This document shows, piece by piece, positions 25,168-33,783 of a stretch of DNA of 64,000 bases. The position numbers were made by a program, and so were the translations under genes. The stretch's first letter is position 1. Each line of letters starts with the position of its first letter. The stretch comes from an uncultured Caryophanales bacterium (GTDB lineage: Bacteria; Bacillota_I; Bacilli_A; RFN20; CAG-826), in the NCBI GenBank assembly GCA_937902735.1, contig CALELS010000016.1, positions 1-64,000 of the forward strand, in the 5' to 3' direction. Under the pieces are notes generated by a model, which saw only the letters and a list, made by a program, of their open reading frames with translations, was not told the origin of the DNA and did not search any database.

Positions 25168-26991
25168 ATGAAGTCTATTAGAAGAATTGTTTTATTATCT
25201 TGTGTATCTATCCTACTTGCTGCATGTAATGGCATAGATGATATTGTTGAAAGTGTTGCCTATATTGAAGTATCTCATAGTGAACTTCTTTTAGGTTTAA
25301 ATCAAACAAACGGAGTAAGTGTTAAAGCATATAACATTGAATATTACACAATCCCTGATAAAGAATTCACTTTTCAAGTGGAAGATTCTTCTATACTTTC
25401 TTATTCGACTTCTAAGGATTCTGTTTCATTAACAGCAATCAAAGAAGGAGAAACGAATTTACAATGTTTCTTAAAAGAAAATAGATCGTTATCAAAAACT
25501 GTCCATATAAAAGTAACAAAGGATTATGTTCCTCAGCAAGTTAGACTAAAAGATACGTATAAAACATATATTGATAATTATTACGAATCAATTTCGTCTT
25601 CTCCAACTATTGGAAAATCAAAATCAATCATTATTCCTGTTTGGTTCACTGATTCAAGCAATTATATAACTTCATTAACAAATAAAGAAAACGTTAGAAA
25701 CGATATTAAAGTAGCTTATTTAGGCTCACAAAAAGACACAGGATGGCATTCAGTTAAAACCTATTATGAAACTGAATCTCGAGGCAAATTAACTGTTGAT
25801 GGATTTGTTACTGATTGGTATGAATGTGGCAAGTCATCTACCAATTATTATAATGATGATTATGGCACTAAAACTCCGGGCTTAGTTAATAATGCTTTTG
25901 CTTGGTTTAAGAATAAGTATGGTACAAATAATCTACAAGATTATGACTGTGATAAGGACGGTTATATTGACTCAATTATGCTAATTTACGCCGCTCCTGA
26001 TCAAAAAGCATTGCCATCAAATAACAGCAATATGTGGGCATATACATATTGGATGGGTAGTGAACCTAATCAATTTAAACCAAATGTTAATGTATTCTTC
26101 TGGGCTTCTTATGACTTTATGTATGGAAAAACTAGAGCCTTATTAAGAGCAGGATCAACATATGCTACTGGTGATACTACTTTCTCAAAAGTTGATACTC
26201 ATACATTTATCCATGAGATGGGTCACGTATTTGGTGCGGTAGATTATTATGATTACTCAAATCAATGTAATCCTGCTGCTGGTTTTTCAATGCAAGATTT
26301 GAATGTGGGAGGCCATGATCCATATACTAGAATGGCATATGGTTGGGATAAACCTTATGTGCCTACACAGTCATGCCAAATGACAGTCTCAACATACGAA
26401 TCCAGTGGAGATCTTGTGCTTTTATCATCAAATCCTGCCTCTTTTTCGAACTCTCCTTTTGATGAATATATTTTGCTTGAATTATATTCTCCATATGGTC
26501 TAAATCGCTTTGATCACGCTACACCATACAATGGTTCTTATCCAATCGGCGCAAGCGATATAGGTTTTAGAATTTGGCATGTTGATGGAAGAATCTTAGA
26601 TTTAACAGGAATCAGTGATACTAGCCAAATTGATGATAGTTTAATTAGAAGAGGAATTACTGAAGGAATGCAAGTGGACCACGCTATGAGTAACACTTAT
26701 TACAAAAATAATTCTAGTTCTAATAACTACATTACTCTTCTAGGAAAGAATTATGCTGATTACAATGTTCTTCAATTAATCCACAACAATAAAAATGCAA
26801 ATTATCGTTCTTCTGATAATCTTTCAAATACATCTTTATTTAGAGCAGGTTCAACTTTTACAATTGATTCTTATTCCAAACAATTTGTTAAAGGAAGTAA
26901 AATGAATGATGGTTCTTCTTTCCACTGGAAAGTAGAAGTTAATCAAGTTAAAGGCTTAAGTGCTAAAATTACACTTACCTATGTAGCCTAA
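25168..26991 (+). CDS. M6-like zinc metalloprotease lipoprotein
   Basis: The 607-residue protein has a lipoprotein signal ending LAAC (Cys20). Residues 28-115 resemble a Big-2 Ig-like domain with SVSLTAIKEGETNLQC. Then comes a metalloprotease domain: SIIIPVWFTD, YYETESRGKLTVDGFV, DCDKDGYIDSIML, and HTFIHEMGHVFGAVDYYDY (His-Glu-x-x-His zinc site near 350). This order is that of M6 immune-inhibitor-A-type peptidases. A beta-rich C-terminal region ends the protein. It would degrade extracellular proteins while tethered to the membrane. The ATG lies 7 nt after TATAAT without a ribosome site. The stop codon is one base before tRNA-Gly. Confidence 0.8.
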   Translation: MKSIRRIVLLSCVSILLAACNGIDDIVESVAYIEVSHSELLLGLNQTNGVSVKAYNIEYYTIPDKEFTFQVEDSSILSYSTSKDSVSLTAIKEGETNLQCFLKENRSLSKTVHIKVTKDYVPQQVRLKDTYKTYIDNYYESISSSPTIGKSKSIIIPVWFTDSSNYITSLTNKENVRNDIKVAYLGSQKDTGWHSVKTYYETESRGKLTVDGFVTDWYECGKSSTNYYNDDYGTKTPGLVNNAFAWFKNKYGTNNLQDYDCDKDGYIDSIMLIYAAPDQKALPSNNSNMWAYTYWMGSEPNQFKPNVNVFFWASYDFMYGKTRALLRAGSTYATGDTTFSKVDTHTFIHEMGHVFGAVDYYDYSNQCNPAAGFSMQDLNVGGHDPYTRMAYGWDKPYVPTQSCQMTVSTYESSGDLVLLSSNPASFSNSPFDEYILLELYSPYGLNRFDHATPYNGSYPIGASDIGFRIWHVDGRILDLTGISDTSQIDDSLIRRGITEGMQVDHAMSNTYYKNNSSSNNYITLLGKNYADYNVLQLIHNNKNANYRSSDNLSNTSLFRAGSTFTIDSYSKQFVKGSKMNDGSSFHWKVEVNQVKGLSAKITLTYVA

Positions 26992-26992
26992 C

Positions 26993-27066
26993 GCATCAGT
27001 AGTTCAGTGGTAGAACATTAGCTTCCCAAGCTAACTATGGGGGTTCGATTCCCCTCTGGTGCTCCA
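26993..27066 (+). tRNA. tRNA-Gly (anticodon CCC)
   Basis: Acceptor GCATCAG/CTGGTGC, anticodon loop TTCCCAA, T-loop TTCGATT, CCA encoded. It begins one base after the protease stop codon, so it may be co-transcribed with that gene. Confidence 0.95.
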
Positions 27067-27075
27067 GAAAATTCA

Positions 27076-27100
27076 ATGAGTCTATGACTCATTTTTCTTT
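27076..27100 (+). terminator. Terminator after tRNA-Gly
   Basis: ATGAGTC, loop TAT, GACTCAT, then TTTTCTTT. Confidence 0.85.
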
Positions 27101-27169
27101 ATTCGTAATGGAATTCATTAAGTTTTTCGAATTAATTAAAATATTCTTTTATAAATTATTTTTTTCTAA

Positions 27170-27175
27170 TATAAT
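27170..27175 (+). promoter_or_regulatory. -10 box of the TetR-like gene
   Basis: TATAAT lies 44 nt before the ATG. The leader contains GTTGC-AAAT-GCGAC, which can fold weakly. Confidence 0.4.
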
Positions 27176-27219
27176 ACGAGAGTTGCAAATGCGACAAAAA
27201 TTTGTTTCGAGGTTACAAA

Positions 27220-27735
27220 ATGGATAGAAGAATTATTAAAACAAAGAAGGCATTAATAAAGGCTTTTATTGATTTAAGAAAAGAAAACGGAGACAAAGTC
27301 CCATTAGTGAAAGACTTGTGTGAACTAGCTGATGTTAATAAAACAACTTTCTATCGTCACTATAAAAATATTGGTGGATTAATTGTTGATGCTTGCAAAG
27401 TTATTGTTGAAACAATAATTGGAGATGGAAAATATGTTGCATATCTCACAAGTGATCCAGAAAAATTCTTAAAAATAAATATCGAAAGATTCGAAACTTA
27501 TTCAGAGGATGTTAAAGCAGTAGCATCAGTCTCTCAAGAGGTCTTCTTCCATGTATTACAAGAAAGAACTTCACGTGAATTTAGAAAAATAACTCATCGT
27601 GAAATTGATGACGATGTCCTTCAATTTGTTGCTGGAGGAGTTGCTCGTGTTGTTATCGAATTAAAAAGAAGCGATGAAAAAACACTTCATAAAATTGCTC
27701 ATCTAATCCATCTTGCAATTAATAGCGTCTATTGA
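27220..27735 (+). CDS. TetR-family transcriptional regulator
   Basis: The 171-residue protein starts MDRRIIKTKKALIKAFIDL and has the helix-turn-helix VKDLCELADVNKTTFYRHYKNIGGL (about residues 30-55), typical of TetR/AcrR proteins. The C-terminal ligand domain (60-171) resembles the DhaS/YsiA-like TetR_C subgroup with short helices. The ATG at 27220 has GAGG 8 nt upstream; an extension to a TTG at 27202 is less likely. Its target is not evident; the next gene encodes a membrane protein with its own promoter. It could respond to a small lipophilic ligand. Confidence 0.8.
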   Translation: MDRRIIKTKKALIKAFIDLRKENGDKVPLVKDLCELADVNKTTFYRHYKNIGGLIVDACKVIVETIIGDGKYVAYLTSDPEKFLKINIERFETYSEDVKAVASVSQEVFFHVLQERTSREFRKITHREIDDDVLQFVAGGVARVVIELKRSDEKTLHKIAHLIHLAINSVY

Positions 27736-27751
27736 TGGAAATATAAAATAG

Positions 27752-27788
27752 ACATATGGAATACTTTAATTTCATATGTTTTTATTTT
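27752..27788 (+). terminator. Terminator after the TetR-like gene
   Basis: ACATATGGAAT pairs with ATTTCATATGT (one mismatch), followed by TTTTATTTT. It runs into the -10 box TATAAT at 27788-27793 of the next gene. Confidence 0.65.
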
Positions 27789-27802
27789 ATAATTAAAAAA
27801 CA

Positions 27803-28798
27803 ATGACAAGGCCTAGGTTAATATTTATTCTCTTAAGTCTAACTTCCTTAGTTTTTGGCTATGGATTTATGGTTTCGACATCACTTCTTAATTACATTCC
27901 TTTCTTTAAGGATTTAATTATGATGAGTAGTGCTAACTATACTGTTTATTATGGAATCGATTATGTTAAATATTTTATTCATCACATTCCTCAATTAATC
28001 TTGTTTGGAAGTGTTGATGCAATTATTCCAGGAATCATGATTGTCTTTACACTTCTTGTTTGTATAGCAATCTTTATTTCTGGTTTCTTTAAGAAAAGAA
28101 ATGAATTAGTATTCTACGTTCCATTCTTGGTTGCTTTAGCGTTTGGATCTGCTGCATTACATGGTATGTTATTTGGAATCAAATTGTATGATGGAACCGT
28201 TGCATATAATTATTTCCAACTATTTGCACTTAATGCTCAAGCACCATTAATGCCTAAAGTATTCTTCATTGTTCTTTTCGTAGATTATTTACTTACTGTT
28301 ATATTTACATTCCTTTTGATTCTGTTCATCTTTGTCGCTCCTGCTAGAACAGATAAGTATTTGGCAAAACAATACGAGAAAGAATTCGCTACAATTAGAG
28401 AAGTTAGACAAGTCTCAAATGAAGAGATTGCTAAATATATTAAAGAGCACGCAAATGAAGTACGCGAGGCTCTTGGATTAGCAAATAATGCTGCACAAGT
28501 CGCTCCAATTGTTAACGAGGAAGCTAATAGTGAACAACATTCTAGTGAAGAGATTGCTCTTGAAATTGCTAAAGCAGTTGCTGCTCAAAACCCAAATACT
28601 GAACCTGGTACAACAACTCACATTATTGTTGAAGCTAATGGTGTAAAACAAGAAGTTGAAGTTAAACCAGAAGAAAATAATGAAAAACCTGCTGAAGAAG
28701 CTAAGGTTGAAGAAAAACCAGCAGAAGAGAAAAAAACTCCTGCTTCAAAGTCATCTTTATTTAAGAAAAAAGATAAACAAGAAAAGAGTGAATCATAA
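27803..28798 (+). CDS. Membrane protein with long acidic C-terminal tail
   Basis: The 331-residue protein has five membrane helices (about 5-28, 55-80, 85-102, 110-130 and 150-175). A 150-residue cytoplasmic tail follows, rich in Glu, Ala, Pro and Lys, with PAEEAKVEEKPAEEKK repeats and a basic end (KKKDKQEKSES). I recognise no family. TATAAT ends 9 nt before the ATG and there is no ribosome site. Its stop overlaps the start of the next gene (TAATG), so it heads an operon with two CNNM/CorC-type proteins and a small membrane protein. It may help metal or envelope homeostasis, but that is only context. Confidence 0.6.
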   Translation: MTRPRLIFILLSLTSLVFGYGFMVSTSLLNYIPFFKDLIMMSSANYTVYYGIDYVKYFIHHIPQLILFGSVDAIIPGIMIVFTLLVCIAIFISGFFKKRNELVFYVPFLVALAFGSAALHGMLFGIKLYDGTVAYNYFQLFALNAQAPLMPKVFFIVLFVDYLLTVIFTFLLILFIFVAPARTDKYLAKQYEKEFATIREVRQVSNEEIAKYIKEHANEVREALGLANNAAQVAPIVNEEANSEQHSSEEIALEIAKAVAAQNPNTEPGTTTHIIVEANGVKQEVEVKPEENNEKPAEEAKVEEKPAEEKKTPASKSSLFKKKDKQEKSES

Positions 28799-29871
28799 TG
28801 GATCACCCCTCGCGTTATTTAGTTAACATTATCAATGGCGAAGCTTTTCTAAAACCTGAGCCATACATCTATATATCACTAATCATTATATTGGTTCTTT
28901 TAAGTGCCTTCTTTTCAATGACCGAAACAGCTTTTGCGTGTATCAATCAATTCAAAATGAAAGCATTAGCAGATGAGGGCAACAAGAAAGCTAAAAAGAT
29001 TATTAGATTATATGAATCTTTCAATGAAACTTTAACAATGTCCTTAATAGGACATAATCTAGTTAACGTAGTCCTTTCAACTATTGCAACTGTTTTATTT
29101 TTACTCCTTTTCTTGGGTATTTTTGATGATACGATAATATCAATAATTACTACTGCAGTAATGACCATTATTACCTATATATTTGGTGATATGGTTCCTA
29201 AGATGATTGCTAGGAAAAATCCTGATAAAGTTGCTTTTACATTTATTCATCTATTCTTATTCTTCTATTACATTTTTTATCCTTTGGTTTGGATATTTTC
29301 TTTATTAATTAAGTTATTTAATAAGATTTTCCATGCAGATGATGTTCCGCAAGTGACTGAAGAAGATTTTACCAATATAGTTGAATCAATCGAGGAGAAG
29401 GGTTTAATTGAAGAAAATGAATCAGATATCATAACCGCTTCTTTGGATTTTACCGATACATCAGTTAGAGAAATTCTTACCAAAAGAAACAAAATGTTTG
29501 TTATTGACTTAAAGAAATTATCTAAAGAAGAGATCAATGAAATAATCTTATCAACAAACTACTCGAGAATCCCGGTCTGCTATGGCTCTTTCGACAAAAT
29601 AATTGGGGTTCTGCATGTAAAATCGTACATCAAAGCATATTTAAAGAATCCAACAATTTCTATTTTATCTATTCTTCAGAAACCATATTTTGTAACCACT
29701 AGAATCAAACTTGATGACTTAATGGAAGGCTTTAAAAAGAACCACACTCACATTGCTATTGTTAAAAAAGATGAAGTAGTTGTAGGTATGGTCACTATGG
29801 AAGACGTTTTGGAAGAACTTGTTGGTAAAATTGCTGAACCATTAGTGAATAAGAGGGAGGTTAAAAAATGA
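28798..29871 (+). CDS. CNNM/CorC-family membrane protein with CBS pair (first paralogue)
   Basis: The 357-residue protein has a DUF21/CNNM membrane domain: helices at about 24-45, 80-105, 110-130 and 145-170, with SAFFSMTETAFACINQFKMKALADEGNKKAKK and IFGDMVPKMIARKNPDKVA. A CBS pair follows (about 215-340), with YSRIPVCYGSFDKIIGVLHVKSY and VKKDEVVVGMVTMEDVLEELVG. Relatives transport or sense Mg2+ (CorB/CorC, MpfA). It lacks the extra C-terminal CorC_HlyC domain that its neighbour has. The start overlaps the previous stop and the end overlaps the next start by 4 nt. Confidence 0.85.
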   Translation: MDHPSRYLVNIINGEAFLKPEPYIYISLIIILVLLSAFFSMTETAFACINQFKMKALADEGNKKAKKIIRLYESFNETLTMSLIGHNLVNVVLSTIATVLFLLLFLGIFDDTIISIITTAVMTIITYIFGDMVPKMIARKNPDKVAFTFIHLFLFFYYIFYPLVWIFSLLIKLFNKIFHADDVPQVTEEDFTNIVESIEEKGLIEENESDIITASLDFTDTSVREILTKRNKMFVIDLKKLSKEEINEIILSTNYSRIPVCYGSFDKIIGVLHVKSYIKAYLKNPTISILSILQKPYFVTTRIKLDDLMEGFKKNHTHIAIVKKDEVVVGMVTMEDVLEELVGKIAEPLVNKREVKK

Positions 29872-31154
29872 TTGTCATTTTAATAATCTCCATCATCTTA
29901 TTAATTATTCTTTCAGGAATATTCTCTTCTAGTGACATGGTTTACGCTGTTGTAAATCAATTAAGACTCAAAAAAGACGTCGAAAAAGGAAGAAAGAGTG
30001 CTGCTTTAGCTTTAAAATTTGCAAAAGATTATGACACAACAATTACTACAATTTTGTTCTGCAACAATCTTGTAAATATTGCAGCAACATCCCTTGCTAC
30101 TGTTCTTGGTTATCTTATTTTCGTTAATACTCCAGTTTATGATTTCTCTCCAACAATAATGTCTATTGTTTTATTAGTGTCCCTATTGATATTTGGAGAA
30201 ATTTTACCAAAAGTTATAGGCAGAGCGTTCTCATATCCATTATCTAAGATAATGGCAGTACCTCTTCTTGTTTTAAAAATAATATTCTTCCCAATTGTAT
30301 TTATCTGTTCAAAACTTGGACATTTATTGTCTCTACCATTCTTCCCAAAATCTAATAAGAACAAAGAAAAAGAATTGATTTCAGATGATGAATTAAATCA
30401 AATTGTTAGCACAATTCAAGAAGAAGGAATCATTGATGAAGATCAGGAAGAACTTGTTAAGTCCGCCATTATTTTCAAAGATACAGAAGCTCACGAAATT
30501 ATGACTCCAAGTCCTGATGTTTTTGCACTTGATATTGATTCTAATATTAATGAAGTTCTATTATCTGATGATGCCTTTGGTCATTCACGTATTCCGGTGT
30601 ATAAAGATAATATCGATAACATAATTGGTATTCTTCCAGTTAAAACACTATTAAGAAGCATGCTCGCTAAGCAAAAAATCACTAGGAAGTTCGTTGAATC
30701 AATACTTTTAAAGCCTTCTTATGTACCGTTCTCAATGGGTATTTCTGAAATATTAGAAGATATGAAACATACCAAAAATCATATTGTTATAGTTAAAGAT
30801 GAATATGGCGCAACTGCAGGTATTTTGACAATGGAAGATATCTTGGAAGAACTTGTAGGCGAGATATTTGATGAAATGGATGATTATGTCGAAGAATATA
30901 CTAGAATCAAACGAAACAGTTATGAAGTCGAAGGTTCAATGAATATTGATGACTTCTTTGAACTTGTTGATGTGGAAAGACCAGAGAACCTCGATGTTAC
31001 AACCGTTGGTGGCTGGTGTGTTGATTGCTTAGAAAAATTTGCAATTGTGGGTGATAGATTTACTTATAAGAATCTAAGGATCACAATTTTAGAAGCCAGT
31101 GAATTTACAGTTGATAAAATACTTGTTAAAGTATCTAAGAAGAAAGAGCAATAA
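29868..31154 (+). CDS. CNNM/CorC-family transporter with CBS pair and CorC_HlyC domain (second paralogue)
   Basis: The 428-residue protein has the CNNM membrane domain (SGIFSSSDMVYAVVNQLRLKKDVEKG, LLIFGEILPKVIGR), a CBS pair (HEIMTPSPDVFALD, HSRIPVYKDNIDNIIGILPVK, VKDEYGATAGILTMEDILEELVGEI) and a C-terminal CorC_HlyC domain (about 345-425). Full-length relatives such as MpfA export Mg2+. The first paralogue has SMTETAF and this one SSSDMVY in the conserved membrane helix, so this copy lacks the usual Glu of the ion site (S-x-x-E); the two could work as a heteromer. It overlaps both neighbours. Confidence 0.85.
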   Translation: MIVILIISIILLIILSGIFSSSDMVYAVVNQLRLKKDVEKGRKSAALALKFAKDYDTTITTILFCNNLVNIAATSLATVLGYLIFVNTPVYDFSPTIMSIVLLVSLLIFGEILPKVIGRAFSYPLSKIMAVPLLVLKIIFFPIVFICSKLGHLLSLPFFPKSNKNKEKELISDDELNQIVSTIQEEGIIDEDQEELVKSAIIFKDTEAHEIMTPSPDVFALDIDSNINEVLLSDDAFGHSRIPVYKDNIDNIIGILPVKTLLRSMLAKQKITRKFVESILLKPSYVPFSMGISEILEDMKHTKNHIVIVKDEYGATAGILTMEDILEELVGEIFDEMDDYVEEYTRIKRNSYEVEGSMNIDDFFELVDVERPENLDVTTVGGWCVDCLEKFAIVGDRFTYKNLRITILEASEFTVDKILVKVSKKKEQ

Positions 31155-31324
31155 TGTTAGGATTTAGAAATAACAAAGAGATGGTTGAACGTCCTGAAAA
31201 GGAACCTAAATTCTCTCTTAAAAATAAAGTAGACCGGACAATAGTTATTTTTATTGCCGTCGGTCTATTTGTTGCTATTTTACTTTTAGTAGTATTTATT
31301 CTTCTTTATTATTTTTGGCGATAA
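31154..31324 (+). CDS. Small single-pass membrane protein, 56 residues
   Basis: The ATG overlaps the stop of the CorC-like gene (TAATG), which suggests coupled translation. The first 32 residues are charged (MLGFRNNKEMVERPEKEPKF), and the last 24 form one hydrophobic helix (TIVIFIAVGLFVAILLLVVF) ending in YYFWR. I recognise no family. The 3' end overlaps the end of the opposing guanylate-kinase-like gene by 29 bp. Overlapping junctions along the whole operon support it as real, possibly an accessory to the CNNM pair. Confidence 0.6.
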   Translation: MLGFRNNKEMVERPEKEPKFSLKNKVDRTIVIFIAVGLFVAILLLVVFILLYYFWR

Positions 31325-31847
31325 TATCTTGATATAGACAGTAAATGGTATCGATAACATCATCGATACTTTTATTTTGCGTATCAATTACACAATCAAC
31401 TTTACCAATTTTATCTTTAGCAAAATCAATTCGATCGTTTGTTAGTCTTTCTTTGATTTTATTTGTTTCATCGCCTCTAAGAATCATTCTCTTTTCTCTT
31501 TCTTTTTCATCACAAGTAAGTAAGAAAGAAACAATATTTTTATTATTTAATTTTTGAAATGAATGAAGACCATTTGGATCTAAAACTATTACTTTGTCAT
31601 CACTTACTTGGTCAACTCCACATCCGTAGTAGTTATTGTTATATAAAGATGTTTCAACAAACTTATTTTCGTCACGTCTTTTCAAAAATTCTTCTTTTGT
31701 ATAGAAAAAATAATCTTTACCATGCTCTTCACCAACACGTTTTTCCCTTGTTGTAGAAGTGATTGCTTTTTTTAGAGAATACTTGCGCTGCAAACCTAAT
31801 GCTGTAACAGTTTTTCCGCTTGCAGAAGCCCCAGTAAGAATAATCAT
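31296..31847 (-). CDS. Guanylate kinase-like P-loop nucleotide kinase
   Basis: The 183-residue protein opens with IILTGASASGKT (P-loop, residues 2-13), then ITSTTREKRVGEEHGKDYFF, which matches the GMP-binding segment of guanylate kinase (TTRxxRxGExxGxDYxF), and VIVLDPNGLHSF in place of the usual D-x-x-G-x-x-x-V. The lid region with RMILRGDETNKIKERLTNDR is present. It is shorter than normal Gmk and diverged, so it may be a second, specialised GMP kinase. On this strand TATAAT lies 9 nt before the ATG with no ribosome site. Confidence 0.75.
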   Translation of the reverse strand: MIILTGASASGKTVTALGLQRKYSLKKAITSTTREKRVGEEHGKDYFFYTKEEFLKRRDENKFVETSLYNNNYYGCGVDQVSDDKVIVLDPNGLHSFQKLNNKNIVSFLLTCDEKEREKRMILRGDETNKIKERLTNDRIDFAKDKIGKVDCVIDTQNKSIDDVIDTIYCLYQDIIAKNNKEE

Positions 31848-31963
31848 AACGAATTAATTATAAAATCTACTACGTGATTTGAAAATGTTATTTTTTTGAA
31901 AGAATTTTTCACACTTTTTCGTCAAAAACCTCCTATATAAGTATATGAAGGCGGATATTGATT

Positions 31964-32296
31964 ATGGGACGTGCAAAAAAGACCTCAAAAGCATTTGTCT
32001 CTTATAAGCGTTTGATTGCTATTAGAGACAATTATTTCCACTGTGTTGCATCACTTAGAAACTTTGAAAGATTATCTGATAGCGACACGCTTAAATCTTC
32101 GATGTATGAAGAATATATAAGAGATGTTGATAGAGCCTTAGTGCTTCTTGACCCTCTTGATCAAAAAGTTATCAATCAAGAATTCTTCTATCAAACAAAT
32201 CCTATTTGGTGGGTAGGTATGTTTTCAAAATCAACCTACTATCGTTTAAGACGTAGGGCAGTTGAAACATTTTTAAGGAATTTTTATGAGCAATAA
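31964..32296 (+). CDS. Sigma-region-4/ArpU-like small regulator heading the Tad locus
   Basis: From the ATG at 31964 (AAGGCGG 10 nt upstream) the protein has 110 residues. The C-terminal part LLDPLDQKVINQEFF through MFSKSTYYRLRRRAVETFL resembles the helix-turn-helix end of phage ArpU/RinA-type activators and sigma region 4. It overlaps the next gene by 11 nt and opens an operon of eight genes for a Tad-like pilus, so it could control that operon. The N-terminal 60 residues are helical and unrecognised. Regulatory function is inference from the fold. Confidence 0.55.
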   Translation: MGRAKKTSKAFVSYKRLIAIRDNYFHCVASLRNFERLSDSDTLKSSMYEEYIRDVDRALVLLDPLDQKVINQEFFYQTNPIWWVGMFSKSTYYRLRRRAVETFLRNFYEQ

Positions 32297-33389
32297 AGTC
32301 ATTTCATTATTTCCTATCGCTACAATAATCCTTTTAGGAGCAAATGTCGAAAGTAGAAGCACAAAAGCTCTAAATGAAGATATGCTTCAGGTTGCAATAA
32401 TAGGTGCTTCGGAAATGGGTTATAAGACTGATGTTAGTATTATTGTTTCATTTAAAAAAGCATCAACACAAAACAAAGTCAAAATATATAAATACAAACC
32501 ATTGGATAGGGTTTACTATCAGATAAGAGAATCTAAAAGAATCCTCCAAAACTTATATACTGATGAGTTTACAATTACTGAAAACTATACTTATCAACAA
32601 TACCGTGATGTTGGATTATTTGGGCCAAGATTCTACATTGAATTAATCTCATCGAGTCAAACACTAACATATTACTTTGATGGAAGGTATCGTAGGGATT
32701 TTTCTTCAATGCCTATAATTGATACCTATGACAAAGAGGGTGAACAATTCGTTAGTGATGCAAATATTCTGTTATACAAGGGTAAAACAGATAATAGAGA
32801 GTATGTAAGTGAGGCTTTTGAATTAACTGAATACGCAAAAGATGCGCTATATGAATTCGATCATCAAAACAAAATTGATATATCTGAACCATTATTAACC
32901 TCAAAACTTGTTGATAGTGATTTATCTCTTTCTCTTCCACTTACTTGTGCTAGTACATATCTAACATTTAATGATGAAAACAAATATTTACCATATTTAC
33001 ATAGAAGTGCATCTTCAAATCTAGTTACTGTATTAGCAAGTCTTATTTCAGATAAACAAGGTTCATATTTTGAACTAAATACAGATTTATACATAGATCC
33101 AAATACAAGATACGTTTATTTTGATGAAGGCGAAGGAAGAATAAAAACTAAAAAGTTATATTTTCCTTTGGGAATTAAAAAGAAAGAAAACGTAGATAAA
33201 ACAACAAACCAATTTATCTTGCATTTAGACAGAGTAGGTTTTTCGAAATCTCGTTTAACACTTACTATGAATTTGGGCGAGTTCCAAAACGCAATTATTG
33301 GTGACTGCGTTACAAGTGATTTTTGTGTCACTTATGAATATAGTGAACCAAATTTTGAAATAGGTGAGGAAATAGTTTTCTATGGTTGA
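32286..33389 (+). CDS. Tad-locus exported protein of unknown family
   Basis: The 367-residue protein begins with a short hydrophobic segment (ISLFPIATIILLGANVESRS) followed by NEDMLQVAIIGASEMGYKT, which recalls the N-terminal helix of TadE-like pseudopilins or an uncleaved signal anchor. The remaining 310 residues look extracellular and beta-rich (many Tyr, Ser and Asp; RFYIELISSSQTLTYYFDGRYRRDF). It overlaps the regulator upstream and the next gene by 8 nt. A minor pilin or tip component is likely from position. I do not recognise a Pfam family. Confidence 0.5.
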   Translation: MSNKVISLFPIATIILLGANVESRSTKALNEDMLQVAIIGASEMGYKTDVSIIVSFKKASTQNKVKIYKYKPLDRVYYQIRESKRILQNLYTDEFTITENYTYQQYRDVGLFGPRFYIELISSSQTLTYYFDGRYRRDFSSMPIIDTYDKEGEQFVSDANILLYKGKTDNREYVSEAFELTEYAKDALYEFDHQNKIDISEPLLTSKLVDSDLSLSLPLTCASTYLTFNDENKYLPYLHRSASSNLVTVLASLISDKQGSYFELNTDLYIDPNTRYVYFDEGEGRIKTKKLYFPLGIKKKENVDKTTNQFILHLDRVGFSKSRLTLTMNLGEFQNAIIGDCVTSDFCVTYEYSEPNFEIGEEIVFYG

Positions 33390-33783
33390 AATGATTTATT
33401 ACGTCATTATGTTTTCTTTCTTTTTAAATTTTTCGTTTGGATGTATTGAATATTCAAACATCAATAGAGCATTCTCTCTAATGTATCGAGGATTATTCGA
33501 AACAGCGTTAGCAACAATCGATGAAAGAGGTAACCCAGGAGCGCATTTTAATGAAGAAAAAATTGAAGAATATATTCCGCTTTATATAGGGGCAAATATG
33601 CCAAAATACGTGACTTCTTATACGATAAATTACTATTACTTTGACGAAGAAACGGGTTTGGTTTGTACTTCTCATTTTTGTAAAGCTCTAAAAATTTCTA
33701 TCAAAGCTCACATTAATTATTTTTTCGATTATGAAAAAGCAATGAACTTTTATGTAAAGGAGGGAAAAGGTCTTGAATACTGA
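33382..33783 (+). CDS. TadE/TadF-like pseudopilin
   Basis: The 133-residue protein has an N-terminal hydrophobic helix (MIYYVIMFSFFLNFSFG), followed by CIEYSNINRAFSLMYRGLFETALATID, a continuous helix with a Glu after the hydrophobic core as in TadE-type minor pilins. A globular part with YIGANMPKYVTSYTINYYYF follows. It overlaps the previous gene by 8 nt and the ATPase gene by 11 nt. Its place between an exported protein and the CpaF-type ATPase supports a minor pilin role. Confidence 0.55.
   Translation: MVEMIYYVIMFSFFLNFSFGCIEYSNINRAFSLMYRGLFETALATIDERGNPGAHFNEEKIEEYIPLYIGANMPKYVTSYTINYYYFDEETGLVCTSHFCKALKISIKAHINYFFDYEKAMNFYVKEGKGLEY

Noticed and set aside
31191..31262. TAGACCG/CGGTCTA inverted repeat as a terminator of the CorC operon
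   Set aside because: It lies inside the coding region of the 56-residue membrane protein and has no T-tract.
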